Shown piece by piece: positions 12,945 to 25,365 of a stretch of 64,000 bases of DNA. The position numbers and the translations under genes were made by a program. Positions within the stretch are counted from its first letter, which is position 1. Each line of letters opens with the position of its first letter. Below the pieces are notes generated by a model. It made no database searches. It was given only the letters and a program-made list of their open reading frames with translations, and had not been told where the DNA came from. The DNA is from Fagopyrum homotropicum (Eukaryota; Streptophyta; Magnoliopsida; Caryophyllales; Polygonaceae): contig BSWB01000003.1 of assembly GCA_033239125.1 (NCBI GenBank), positions 110,504,320 through 110,568,319 on the forward strand. The letters are read 5' to 3'.

Positions 12945-13202
12945 GAGACTTACCCGGTGATTCCTTAGTTTGTTTACCCAAGATCATAAGTGTAGGTAAT
13001 AAAGGTTTATCCTTTATTGGGGTTTGAGTGTGCCTTCATCCCATCTTTGTGAGTTAGCCTGAGACTTACCCGATAAAGGTTGATTCTATTCCCTTAGGTG
13101 GCGAGTTGGTTTGAGATTATAGTTCTTTACCTTAGTACCTTGAGACTTACCCGGTAATAGGAGCTTTGGTTGGAATAGTGAGTAGTGAGACTTACCCGGT
13201 GA
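12945..13202 (+). promoter_or_regulatory. Four-copy GAGACTTACCCGGT motif in LTR A
   Basis: Copies start at 12945, 13061, 13142 and 13187 (spacings 116, 81, 45). LTR B has them at 29461, 29577, 29658 and 29705. The minus-strand M2 LTR has the reverse complement at 31477, 31524, 31603 and 31725 (spacings 47, 79, 122 in mirror order). They lie downstream of the TATA box, so probably in the transcribed leader. Function unknown. Confidence 0.7.
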
Positions 13203-13552
13203 TCTATTCCACTTTAGAAACACCTTCCCTTTGCAAAATCTCAGCTTTGTCCGCTTTATCTTTAGATCTTGAGTTCGAACAACAACTAGATGCTTTAATC
13301 CCTAGAATTTGCATTTTCCCCTTATTTGACCTTATTATCATTTTTTATTGCTTTAATCGCTTTTGTGGTTATTAGTTGCATTGACAACCTATACTTGCTT
13401 AGTTTCACCTAAGTCCCTGAGATCGACACCCCGGAATTCTTGCTTTTTACTATAATTGATCCGTACACTACGGGTTCGCATCCTTGTTTTATGCATCTTT
13501 CTTGGGATATAAATTTAAAGCTTGCACACACCATTTGGAGCGAACAAGTTTT

Positions 13553-13569
13553 TGGCGCCGTTGTCGGGG
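13553..13569 (+). other. Primer-binding site, tRNA-Asp
   Basis: TGGCGCCGTTGTCGGGG lies six bases after the LTR A end. It is complementary, with one mismatch, to the 3' end of plant tRNA-Asp (…CCCCGGCAACGGCGCCA), the usual Athila primer. The same site without mismatch occurs in M2. Confidence 0.9.
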
Positions 13570-13673
13570 ACTTGGTCTAGACCAAGCCGGTTACGTTTGT
13601 CTTTCGGGGCAACTGCCCTTGTTGTTACTAACCACTCTACTTGAGTGCTTTCGCAGGATCTTTTCTTAGGTTT

Positions 13674-14697
13674 ATGCAAACAACCCGTGCTAGGAAAGAA
13701 ATCGTTCCTTACGATCCCAAACCAGAAAAGACATACAAACGACGCTTGAAAGAAGCGAAAATGGCCAACCAAGACAATCGAGATCTTGAGGCCAAATTGA
13801 AGGAGGCGCTGGAACAGCTGCGCCTCAATAAGGAAGAACTGCAGCGCGAGAGAGAGCAGGCTCGCACCAGAACTACAGAGATTGAAGCAGATATGGCCGA
13901 TCTACGAGCCTAGATTCTGCATCGACCAGAACCTCGACCGAGGCAGGACCCAGTCCCAGCTGCCGCGTCCGAGATACATCCACCTCGGATGCCTATCCGA
14001 GATGTTCTTTTTGTAGGAATTCCACAAACCCTAGGACAGAGGATGGACCCAAACCAACAAGTGAGGCATCCAGGAGTCAACCTAGGTGATCCAGTGGAGC
14101 ATGATTACAAACTTCGACCGCAAGTTCTATGTATGATCCGCCAATGCCAGTTTGGAGGTTTAGAGAGGGAGTTTCCGCATTAGCATTTGCAAAACTATGA
14201 GATCCTGATGGAGATCTTGAGACCTTCAAGGCTGGAAAACAATAATTACAAGCTAAGGCCTTTTTTACTTTTCTTTCAAGGACAGGGCGCTTACTTGGTA
14301 TCAATCTCTTCCCCCCGGAAAAATCAACACTTGGAAAGAGATGACTACGGAGTTTTTAACAAAGTTCTTTCCCCCCTCCCAAACCGCTGAAATGAGATGG
14401 AAGATTAATGCATTCATCATGAAGGACAAGGAAAGTTTGTCCAAGTCATGGGAAAGATTCAAAGATGTTCTATTGGATTGCCCACATCATGGGATTCCAA
14501 AGATAGAGTTGTTGGAGATATACTTCAAGGGATTGGATGGAGCTACCCAATTCAATCTTCAACTACTCTCCGCCGGCACATTCATGGACATGCCAATTGA
14601 TGAAGCTTGGGAGTTCAATGAGAAACAAGCTTTGAACATGGAGAAGTACTCCCACCAACGAGCCGAGAATGGAGTTAAGAGAGTTAATTTCCAGGAA
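13674..14697 (+). pseudogene. Pii gag remnant
   Basis: Start taken at the Met aligned with the M2 gag start (basic N-terminus, then YDPKPEKT). A coiled-coil-like charged segment follows (13740-13910), then RMDPNQQ...GVNLGDP, the QNYEILME segment and the Athila gag core TEFLTKFFPP...SKSWERFKD (14341-14480). Stops occur at 13911-13913 and 14181-14183, and the frame shifts near 14265. The text ends at 14697 where it runs into the inverted 3' region of M1. CTCGACCGAGG words lie at 13930-13985 between the coil and the core. Confidence 0.85.
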
Positions 14698-16212
14698 ACA
14701 ATCATGCATCAAACGAATGAAGGCATGGAAAGACAATTATACTTAACTCGAAAGCATGCATGCAAGGTGAAAATGAAGAAGTCAAGCTGATCATGAGTAT
14801 ATCCAATCTAGATCACTAAGTCTTAAACACATGCAAATAGGTCACAAGGGCTTAGAAAAGAAGAGTCCAAGAAACGTTGTGAATAGGTGGGAATTTTTAG
14901 GTCATGTGATGCTAATCCGCGAAAGGAACTAACTCCACAATTTCATTTAGATCAACTTCCCCACAAGTGTATATTTGTCTCCATCTTTTCTTTGTTTTCT
15001 TTTCTTTTTCACTTTCTTTTTCTTTCACTTATTTTTGAGACAATGGCATTGGTGTACAAAAGCCGAAACCTTGGTTATTAGCGGACCTCGGGATTTTTCC
15101 GAAGGGCCTCACACCGGGCACACATACCAAGGCTCGTTAGGACATTCGGTTTATCCGACTTTGGCAAGGCACAAACACCCAATTATGTGAATGGTGCCGA
15201 GTTACTCGTCGTCAAAACCAAAGTCCCCAAACCTATATTTTTTCTTCACTTTTCACAACAAATTCAGCATTTCATTCACAACATTCATTCATCAACAACT
15301 TCACCCCACACTTGCTTTTCACACACTCAACACACTAGCATGCTCCTATTGCCGGATGGGTCAAAAGAGGTCAAATTTTTATATCAATTGAGGTGCTCAA
15401 ACAACATGATCAAGATGAGAAGTAGAGAAAGATAAATTGCCTTAATCATTCCTAGATGATGTGCAAGTACTAGCATGTAATTTTGACTATCAATCCTCAA
15501 TCCAATCAAGGCAAACATCATGATCACAATCCATACATAGGATTCAAGATAAGTAATTCAAGTCCACATATGCATACATCCATTCAACACATAAGGCCAT
15601 CCATAGCCAATTCACAAAACAATCTCATCATAAGGGTCATATCCAAACTTAGAAGCACTAAAATTTTTAAATTTTCTGATTTTTTGGAATTTTCGAAATA
15701 TATATATACAATGCAAAAGCTAAAGAAACATGTGACAATATTAAACTATCCTAGATGCTAATCATGCAAATGATCATGAAAACCCCACCTCATACTTAGA
15801 AACACATTGTCCCCAATGTGCAAATCAAGTAAAGAAGAGTGACAGAGAGTCCCCACAATGTAAAAATGGTGTTGCTTTGGTATTTTTGTTCACTCATGTG
15901 GAGTGATGGTGGATGATCAATCAAAGGCGGTAGAGAGCTCTTGATGTTCATTATGGCGTCGGGACCCGCGCTAAGCACCGCTAGCCGTCCAAGTCCCACG
16001 TCCGCTCCATATTTGATGTGGGATCATCATCATCATCCTCATCTCTTGCAAGGCTTCCATGCTACCTAGACTCTAACACACAAACACCAAACACACAAAC
16101 ACACCAAAGCAAAGACAAAAACAAAAACGAAACGGGAAAGACATGTACCAATGGGTTGCCTCCCATCAAGCACTTCTTTAAGGTCATTAGCTTGACCCAA
16201 TTCGGGGGCATT
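14698..16212 (-). other. 3' noncoding region of M1, no ORF1
   Basis: It matches the M2 3' region (32852-34514) from about 33021 rightward; the outer ~170 bases and the 3' LTR are missing at the left join. It contains the conserved ~130-base block (15085-15215), a CCCCAATGTG/CACATTGTCC hairpin with a minus-strand polypurine-like ATGAGGTGGGG (15783-15820), and the post-pol conserved block with the GGGTTGCCTCCC hairpin (16151-16198). No Athila ORF1 is present in the 1.5 kb. Confidence 0.75.
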
Positions 16213-19200
16213 TCACTCAAGGTGAAGTAGGGAAATCATATCCACCGGAGCTCCCAGGATATACTTGTTCAAACGGTGCCCATTCACCTTAAAATCTCCA
16301 CAATGCTCCCCACCTATCTCAACCGCTCCATGGGGAAAGACCTTCTTCACCACATAAGGACCCGTCCATCTTGACTTTAGCTTTCCGGGGAAGAGCCGCA
16401 GCCTTGAGTTGAAGAGAAGGACAAGGTCACCTTCACTCAACTCCTTTGGGATGAGACGCTTGTCATGCCAACTCTTGGTCCTTTCCTTGTAAATCTAGGC
16501 GTTTTCATAGGCATCCAACCAGATCTCCTTAAGAGAATTGATGTCTAGCAACCTCTTCTCACCGGCTTCTTGAGGTCAAAATTCAGCCACCTTATGGCCC
16601 AATACGCCCTATGCTCCATCTCCACCGGAAGGTGGCAAGACTTGCCATAAACTAGCTTGTAGGGAGTGGTGTCAATCGGTGTCTTGAAGGCGGTTCTATA
16701 AGCCCACAAAGCATCATCAAGCTTCATAGCCCAATCCTTTCTTGTCCTAGAAACCGTCTTCTCAAGTATCCTCTTTATCTCCCGGTTGGAGATCGCCATT
16801 TGGCCACTAGTTTGGGGATGCTAAGGTGTTGCCACCTTATGAGTCACCCCATACTTGGCCAAAAGTGTCCCAAAGTTCCTATTAGTTAAATGCTTCCCTC
16901 CATCACTTATGATCACTCTTGGTGTTCCAAACCTAGGGAAGATGACTCGGTTGAAGAACCACACCACAACTTTGGCATCATTTGTGGGAGAGGCGATTGC
17001 CTCCACCCATCTCGACACATAGTCCACCGCCAATAGAATGTAGAGGTTGCCACATGAAGAGGAGAATGGCCCCATGAAGTCCACACCCCAAACATCGAAT
17101 ATCTCAATCTCTTGTATATTGTTCAAAGGCATCTCATTCCTCCTTGAGATGTTACCCGTCCTTTGGCAAGTGTCACAAGCTACCACAAAATTTTGCACAT
17201 CCTTAAACAATTTAGGCCAATAAAAACCGGATTGCAATGCCTTTGCACACATCTTGTGTGAGCTAGCATGGCCTCCACATGGCAAGGAGTGACAATGGCG
17301 GATCATGCTCTCCACCTCATCCTCCGGAATGCACCTCCTAAAGACTCCATCCGGTCTTCTCTTGAACAAGAGAGGCTCGCTCCAATAATAATGCCTCACA
17401 TCCTTGAAGAACTTTTTCCTTTGGGCATATGATAGACCGGGTGGCACCTCTTCACACACAAGGTAGTTCACTATATCCGCATACCATGGCTCACTCCCTC
17501 TAGACACTTGAAATAAGCACTCCTCCATCATTTGCAATTGCTCATCCCGGAATAAGTCATCAATCAGGATGTCATCTCTCTCAATCTCCAATGGTGGTAG
17601 CCAACTAAGATGGTCCACCACTGAATTTTCGGAGTCCTTCTTGTCCCGAATTTCCAAATCAAACTCTTGGAGGAGAAGGATCCACCTAATAAGGCGAGGC
17701 TTGGCATCTTTCTTTGTGAGGAGGTAACGGATCACAGCATGATCCGTATACACAATGACCTTGGCTCCAACAAGATATGACCGGAACTTCTCAAAGGCAT
17801 ACACCACCGCTAGCAACTCATTCTCGGTTGTGACATAGTTGAGTTGGGCATCATCTAGCGTCTTGCTAGCATAATAGATGGCGTGTGTAAGCCCATCCTT
17901 CTTTTGTCCCAAAACAGCCCCAACGGCCACATCATTTGCATCACATATTATCTCAAACGAAAGGCTCCAATCCGGAGGTTGCATTATAGGGGCGGAGATC
18001 AAGGAATTTTTCAACCTAGAAAACGCTTCAAGGCAATCCTTGGAGAAAACAAACTCAACATCTTTCATTAGTAGGTTAGTGAGAGGCTTAGAAATTTTAG
18101 AAAAATCTTTTATAAACCTCCGGTAGAAACCGGCATGCCCTAAGAAACTCCTTACCCCTTTCACCGAGGTAGGTGATGGCAACTTCTCTATCGTTTTTAT
18201 CTTTGCCCTATCAACCTCAATGCCTCGTTGGGAAACCAAATGTCCCAACACAATGCCTTCACTCACCAAGAAGTGGCATTTCTCCCAATTCAAAACAAGG
18301 TTAGTTTCCTCACATCTCTTCAACACCAAAGACAAGTTAGCTAAACAATCATCAAATGAAGATCCATACACCGATAAATCATCCATAAACACTTCCATGA
18401 TGTTCTCAATATATTCAGAAAAAATAGCCATCATACACCTTTGAAAGGTGGCGGGTGCATTACACAATCAAATGGCATCCTCCTATATGCAAATGTTCCC
18501 CAAGGACAAGTAAATGTTGTTTTCTCTTGGTTATCCGGGTGAATAGAGATTTGGAAAAACCCACTGTAGCCATCTAAGTAACAAAAGTGTAAATGTTTAG
18601 CTAATCTCTCTAGCATTTGGTCAATAAAGGGAAGAGGGAAGTGATCTTTCCTAGAGGCAACATTTAGCTTCCTATAGTCAATACACATTCTCCACCCCGT
18701 AACCGTCCTAGTAGGGATTAGTTCATTGTTCTCATTAGTTACTACGGTCATACCACCCTTCTTAGGAACAGCATATCCAGGACTAACCCATTTACTATCC
18801 AAAATCGGGAAAATGATTCCCACATCTAGCAATTTAAAGAATTCTTTCTTGACTACCTCTTTCATTATAGGGTTCAATCTTCTTTGAGGCTCAATTGAAG
18901 GTTTATGATTATCTTCCATCAAGATTTTATGCATGCACAAGGAAGGTTTAATGCCAAGTAAGTCATCAATAGTGTATCCAATAGCTCTCATATGCAATTT
19001 CAACTCATTCAACAATCTATCAAGTTCATCATCAATCAAAGATGCATTCACAATCACCGGATAAGTAGAATTTGCACCAAGGAAAGCATACTTTAAATGA
19101 GAAGGCAGAGGCTTAAGATCAAGTTTAGGAGGACCTTTATCAGTTGGAGATGATCCATACAATGTAGGTTGAGATGATTCTAAAGCAATGGAAGACTCTC

Positions 19201-20026
19201 CAAGACTCCTTGAAGCTTGATCAACAACTAAGGCACTTACTGGAGAAACCACGGGCAAAACCATGACCTCTGGAACAACCACGGGCGTGGAATTGGAAGA
19301 GCTAGAACTTCTGGACATTACAGAGAGTTCCACGGGTAGAATTACGTCCGTGGTTTCTGGTGCCAGTCCGTGGTTCCTACAGTGATTCAGCACACCTTTG
19401 TGCACTTCAAATTCAGCACTTGTCTCCTTTTCCAATGCATCCAAAGCCTTGATTTCTTCATTGCAATCATCCTCAACTCCTTCTTCCATCAAACTCAAGC
19501 TAAGAACCCTCTCAAGTGGGTCCTTGATCAAGATCGAGCTCACAACTTCTCTAAACTCCTCTTCCTCAATAATGTTGAAGACATCTTGACCAAGGGCTGG
19601 CCCCTTCATCATTGTGGACAACTTGAACTTGATATTCTCTTCTCCTATGTTGAAGGAGAGGATTCCATTTTTATAATCCACTAAGCATCCGGATGTGGCT
19701 AAGAATGGCCTTCCCAAAATGATAGGAATCGGGTAGTCCCCCGGGATGTCCAAAACAATGAAATCTATTGGCACATAGAACTTCCCAAGCTGAACCGGTA
19801 TGTCCTCTAGGATTCCTACGGGATGAGTAATGGAATGGTCCGCCATGTAGAGGGTCATCTTGACCGGCTTTGGCTCTCCTATCCCAACCTTGTTGCAAAG
19901 TGCAAGCTGGATAATGCTTACACTTGCTCCAAGATCACATAGGGCTTCATATTGCACTTCTCCAACCCTAATTGGCACAAAAAAAGATCCCGGATCTCTT
20001 AGTTTATGAGGCATCTCCTCCCTCAT
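16213..20026 (-). pseudogene. M1 pol remnant, Athila-like
   Basis: Read on the minus strand: protease CDLGASVSI near the right end (about 19945), a long linker with CCACGGGCGTGG-type words (19243-19377), reverse transcriptase with EVFMDDLSVYG, RNase H (DANDVAVGAVLGQ, TDHAVIRYL), integrase with H-C zinc motif and VISDGG, and the integrase tail ending at 16213. The frame breaks near 18465, where one base is missing compared with M2, and again around 16800 and 16500. Gag and the N-terminal part are deleted: the sequence joins an LTR fragment at 20027-20074. Confidence 0.9.
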
Positions 20027-20074
20027 AGCCCAACCTTGTTATAAAGTGCAAGCGGGATAATGCTTACACTTGCT
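20027..20074. repeat. Filler duplication at a deletion join
   Basis: These 48 bases repeat 19881-19928 (CCCAACCTTGTT...GCTTACACTTGCT) in direct orientation with about four differences. They lie exactly between truncated M1 pol and the truncated M1 LTR. Short templated insertions of this kind are typical of error-prone end joining. Confidence 0.75.
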
Positions 20075-21336
20075 ATCTAGGGTTCTAACCTCTCCTTACC
20101 GGGTAAGTCTCGGGAAGGCAAGTCCTAAACATCAATCCTAGCACATTCAGTCCAATAGCGGCTTGTGAGGCTCACTACTACCTATAGTTCATCATTTTGG
20201 TACCTAAGATCAAGAATCACCGGGTAGGTCTCTCCTCTCACTTAGTTTGCTAGCATTAGGTCACCCTAGGCTAGATTAAGCTTAACAAACACTAGTATTT
20301 CAACAATCTAACATCCTAACATTCATATTTATCAACACACGCACAACAGAGAAAATTACGGGCTGATAATCCAACAACACGGCCGTGGATAGGCAAGAAC
20401 AAGCCGTGATTCTCAACAGTGGTTAGGTTCGAGCAAGCAATTCATCCAAAGATACATTTAAGTCTATTCTATCATAGTCCAAGCCATAACCATCATTCCA
20501 TTACCCTAGAATCACAACTATTTAGCCAACAACAAGCATTTTAACATTCAAACTTAACAAGCAAACATTCATGGCTTCCATAGCAAGAAAATGAAATGAA
20601 AGAGAAGAGAAACAAGTAAACACAAGTAAACCAAGCTGAATATATGTTTAAGAAAGACTTACAACCGTTCAAAAGAAGGTCCAAATCGTTCCTTACAAAT
20701 CCTTGCAAATGTCTTCACCAAGTTCACTCCAAAAATTCCGCAAAAACTCTAAAAACTCTAAGACTAGTGTTGTTCTTCTTCTTCCCCAAAATGAGAGTGT
20801 TTTCTTCCCCTCCAAGAGTAGCCTCCAATGGAATGATGTGTGATGAGAGAGTGTGGGAGAGAATCCCCTAGCAACAGCCTGCAGGACCACTTATATTCTC
20901 CACCAAGAGCAAGAGTCGGTTATGGAGATCGTGGGACAACTATCACATGTGTCCAGAGAAAACCACGGCCAAAACCACGGGCGTGGAAATGGCCTCTAGG
21001 TCGTGGTTTTGGTGGTTCAGCTTCCTTTGGATCGTTAAGCCACGAGTTGGTGCAAGACATGCACCAACAAGGTCCTATGTGTTCTCCTTAGCTTCTAGCT
21101 TGCTTCTTAATGAGTCCGGAAGTGTGTCATCAAGAGGAATGATCCTCGAATGTATCGATTAAGCTCCAAAAGCTCCCCAAAATACCTACAAAACCGACAA
21201 TAGTACGTGTAGACGTCTATCTCGACAATATGCATGAATTAAACGTAAACGTCATGAACTAATGTCAAACTATGCATGAAAAACGGGAAAAACTATCTAA
21301 ATGGATTCCTAAACTAACGTCATAAATCGTGTTATC
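20075..21336 (-). repeat. M1 LTR, inner part deleted
   Basis: It matches the M2 LTR from about 31585 to its outer end and terminates ...CGTGTTATCA at 21336. The inner ~560 bases, the primer-binding site and gag are missing. It has CACGGCCGTGG-type words at 20354-20412 and 20962-21015, bracketing a TATA-like stretch near 20889. The ACCGGGTAAGTCTC motifs are seen at 20098-20111 and 20220-20232. Confidence 0.8.
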
Positions 21337-23133
21337 AGCACTGACAGATATAAAAACAAATACATAAAACGGTATAAACTGTACTACCAAAGGTAAGACA
21401 ACATAGCCGAGTACAAAACACAATGCCCTTACGCAAGAGGTAACAAAAGATCATCCTCACGCAAGAGGGAAAAGATAAACAAACCCAAAAGCCCACAACA
21501 ACCTATGTACGAGACATCCTCGGCCTACCACTCTCCTAGGTCACCCAGTAGCATGCCTATCCTGTGGGGCATCTACAATATGGTAATAAACCATTAGCTA
21601 TCTATACACATATATAGAGTAATGCATAAGTGCAATCACAAGTAAGGAGAGATAAACACATCAGCATGCTTTCACACATTTACCCATTTAATCATCTCAA
21701 TATAATGGTCATTCACTCAAATCGTATATATAAGTATATATGAAACTATGTGACACAAGGACTGATACATCCTCGCCTTTGAGCCTGCTAGCCATCTGTA
21801 CAAGTATCAGTCACACAATCCGTGTACCCTGTGGGAGTGGATTGTGCCCTTCCTATAAAGTCACTTTGGCCTGACATTAGAGAACCTCCTAGACTCCATG
21901 GCGGGATGGGAAGGAAAGGTTATAACAGCCACACATAGGGGGCAATCAATAAAACATAGGTCGGTATAAATGACATCTCATGCTATCATAGCAAACATAT
22001 AAAGCACACACCACTCATGCAAACACCCAATATAAGGATGGCAGCTGAGTAAGTCCTACGGACTTACCTCAACCTCAATCACCTCTACATTGGAGGGACA
22101 ACACAGCCTATAAACAGGCATAAAGAGGTATATCAATCTCCTAACAACACAAGGGTCACACCTAGACCCAAAGGGATCCATAGGGATCAAACTCAACCTC
22201 AAAACCTCAATTAACATCATTCTAAGTCCTTAAAGCCATACAAGGCATAAACCGATCATAACCTCACCAAATACATCCTCACACCTCTAGCATGATCCTA
22301 TGCTCTCACACTAGGAAAGGAGGGAACAAAGACATCCTAAGGAAAGTCTAGAAGAAACACACACCTGTAGAACCAAGTGAAACACCAAGCTGGTACAGGT
22401 GGCGCAGGGGCGGCTAGGAGGTGGCGCAGGGGCGGTGCACTATCGGCGCTGGGGCAGCTCAAGACAGGCGCAGGGGCGGCGGGTGTACAAAAGACACCAC
22501 TTCATCCTCTTCTCCACTCTTTTCTTCGATCCTTTACTCCTTCTTCACTCTAACAGGAACATACATATATAACATACACATATATGCATCAACATAAGCC
22601 AAACATGGCTTGAACAAGATCCAATCCTAAAGAATCTATGCTAGGCTATGGAAAGGAAGGAAAAGAGACAAGAAGATGAAAAGAATAGAAGGACGGGATG
22701 GAAGCCATGACAGCTTATCAAACTGAAGATCCAGAAGCTCACAACATCACCAAAACGTCCTCAAGCTGGCTCACAAGGCTCAGCAACATTAAACATCATC
22801 AAAGCCAAGCAAAATCTCTCCAACTCACACACAAACTCAAAGAAGATCAAGCACGGGTGATCCAAGGAGAAGAGAGACGAAGATGTACGTAAGGAGGAGA
22901 GGAAGAGATCGAGCTGAAAAGGTAAACCCTCATCAGGAGGTAAGAGATGAAGTATATAAAGGAGGTAAAAAGGGTAAAACACGGGTCAAAGGGTCAAAGA
23001 AGACAGCTGCAGCACACAAAGCCGCGGAGGCAGACTCTTTGAGCCGCAGGGGCGGCCCAGGCAAACCGTAGGGGCGGTTCCAGGGTCACATAGGGGCGGT
23101 TCCAGTATCACGCAGGGGCGGTCCATGCATAAG
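21337..23133 (-). repeat. C-family LTR fragment
   Basis: It matches the C1 LTR from 3364 to about 5152 in the same orientation; the first ~105 bases and the 5' end are missing. On its left is the outer end of the M1 LTR, so M1 had probably inserted into this LTR at the GCACT site. On its right it is joined to plus-strand C pol. Arrays of GCAGGGGCGG lie at 22399-22478 and 23028-23123. Confidence 0.8.
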
Positions 23134-24862
23134 AGTCTGAAGTATATTTTCACGCAGCGGGAATTGAATAACCGCCAGCGTCGATGGCTTGAGTTGATCA
23201 AGGACTTTGACCTTGAGATTTGTATCATCCTAGCAAGGCGAATGTGGTAGCTGACGCCTTGAGCAGGAAGACGCCTCGAGAGAAGGCGATTGCCAGATTT
23301 ACTGTACAGCCTCAGCTTCAGAGGGATCTAGCCTTGCTAGAGATGGACATCCAATTTCCTATTGAGGATGCCCAGTTGTTTACTTTAGAGGTTCTACCTG
23401 GCCTGTTGGATGAGATCCAACAGAAGCAGGGGACCTGCCCGACCTTGGCGAGGATCAGAGATAGGATGTCTCGTGGAGAGGCACCCCAGTTCACTATTGG
23501 GGCAAATGGAGTTATGAGGTGACATGATCGTATTTGCATTCCTGCAGATACAGAGTTGAGACAACGCATATTACAAAAGGCTCACTGTACACCTTACTCA
23601 GTACACCCTAGTACGAGTAAGATGTACCATGATGTGAGACGTTCATTTTGGTAGGGAGGGCTGAAACCCGATGTATCTAGATTTGTGGCTCAATGTGCGA
23701 CCTGTCAACAGGTCAAGATAGAGCATTTTAGGCCTGGGGTGAGCTCCATCCACTGCTAGTGCCGTAGTGGAAGTGGGAGGACGTCTCCATGGATTTTGTG
23801 ACTAGACTAAAGACCAGTAGGAGCTTTGATGCCATCTGGGTGATCGTTGATAGATTGACGAAGACGGCACGTTTCATCCCTATTAGAGAGACGTGGCCTG
23901 TGAGCAGATTAGCTGAGGAGTACACTAGACAGATAGTGAGACTCCATGGAGTACCGAGGACGATCATTTCCGATCGTGATGGACGATTCACATCGAGATT
24001 TTGGTAGCAAATTTAGACTGCTTTGGGGACGAGTCTACACTTTATGACTGCGTTTCACCCCCAGACAGATGGTCAGTTAGAGAGGACCATCCAGACCTTA
24101 GAGGACATGTTGTGAGCCTCTGTGTTGGATTGGGGACAGGGATGGTCTGATTACCTCTCACTCGTTGAGTTCTCATACAACAATAGTTGGCATGCATCTA
24201 TAGGGATGGCTCCTTATGAGGCATTGTATGGACGTAGATGCCGTACACCGTTATGATGGGACGAGCCTAGCAGTATTAGTGGGATAGCGCCAGAGCAGAT
24301 TCCGGATGATATGGCTCGAGTAGTGCTAATCAGAGAGAGGATGTTGGCTGCATAGAGTCGCCAGAAGTCGTATGTAGACAAGAGGCGTTGACCTCGAGAG
24401 TTCAGGGTAGGAGCTCATGTCTGGTTGAGAGTATCTCCGACACGGGGCGTCAGACGTTTTGGCATAAAGGGGAATTTGAGTCCCCGATATGTAGGTCCTT
24501 TCGAGATACTAGATAGAGTTGGACGAGCAGCTTACAGATTAGCTTTGCCGCTGAGGTTAGAGGGTGTTCACCCCGTGTTTCATGTGTCTCAGTTGAGGGA
24601 GTACATACCAGATCCGTGGCACATCGTGATTTATGATGATCTGGTGGTTGAGCCGGACAACATATTTGCAGAGCACCCTATCGCAGTCCTAGAGCAAGGT
24701 GTGAGACGCTTGCGTTCGAAGGACATTCCTATGTTAAGGATACAGTGGTCTAGACGAGGACCAAATGAGGCTACCTGGGAGACAGAGGATAGTATCCAGA
24801 GGAACTATCCGGAGTTCTATATGGGGTTAGAGGCAGCAGTAGGGTCTATGAGTAGATCTTAG
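23134..24862 (+). pseudogene. C-family pol remnant: RNase H end, integrase, chromodomain-like tail
   Basis: It begins inside RNase H (FTQRELNNRQRRWLELIKDF), equivalent to 7245 and leftward in C1. Then come the integrase zinc region (CATCQQ), the core (DFVTRLKTSRSFDAIWVIVD; HPQTDGQ-like) and the tail with VFHVSQLREYIPDP and RIQWSRRGPNEATWE, ending at 24862. In-frame stops interrupt it near 23521, 23655, 24008, 24113 and 24353. The 5' part of the element is absent because of the inverted join at 23133/23134. Confidence 0.85.
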
Positions 24863-25365
24863 CGCCTTTTTGGTGAGTGCTTGTATGTTATGTTATTATG
24901 TGAGATGTTATATTTCCGTGCTAGTTGTGTGTGCATATGACCTGTTAGATCCTGTTTGCTAGCACGAGATAGATATAGCTAGAGATGGTTCTTTCCTCCA
25001 TGTTGTGGTGTATATGTTAGGATTAGCAGAAGACGGTTCCTTCCTCCATGTTATCTTTGATGGACATAGTGTGAGTGGAGACGGGTTCCCTCCACATAGT
25101 AGTGTTATGTGTACGTGGTGGCTGGAGACGGTTTTCCTCCATGCTAGTGTGTTGTGGTTAGTGTTTGGCTAGAGATGATCTTCCTCTAGACCTTGTGTAG
25201 ATTTGTGATGTTGGAGTTGTGATACCTCCATGCTGTGTTGAGGATATAGAATGTTATAGGTTTTGACCTAGCGTTTGAGGAGAGGGTGTTACCTCGGCTT
25301 ACAGGTCCGAGAGGTTTTGGGATCCTGCAAGTTTCGGGACAAAACTTGTTTTTAGGGGGGTGAGA
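24863..25365 (+). other. C-family 3' UTR with hairpin repeats and polypurine tract
   Basis: Degenerate units with the pattern GGAGACGGTT..TTCCTCCATG recur at 24978, 25029, 25076, 25121 and 25170, and further on. They match 5280-5620 in C1. The polypurine tract TTTTTAGGGGGGTGAGA is at 25349-25365, directly before the LTR. Confidence 0.75.

Larger units (their letters stand above)
11790..13546 (+). repeat. LTR A of P family, shared by two internal regions
   Basis: This 1757-base LTR begins TGATAGCATG and ends GAGCGAACA. It has a 3' region plus polypurine tract on its left and a primer-binding site plus gag on its right, so it acts as 3' LTR of one internal region and 5' LTR of the next. A TATA box TATAAAAGGG lies at 12351-12360. 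Palindromic words lie at 12096-12159 and 12797-12853. A motif GAGACTTACCCGGT occurs four times between 12945 and 13202. It differs from LTRs B and C more than those differ from each other. Confidence 0.85.
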
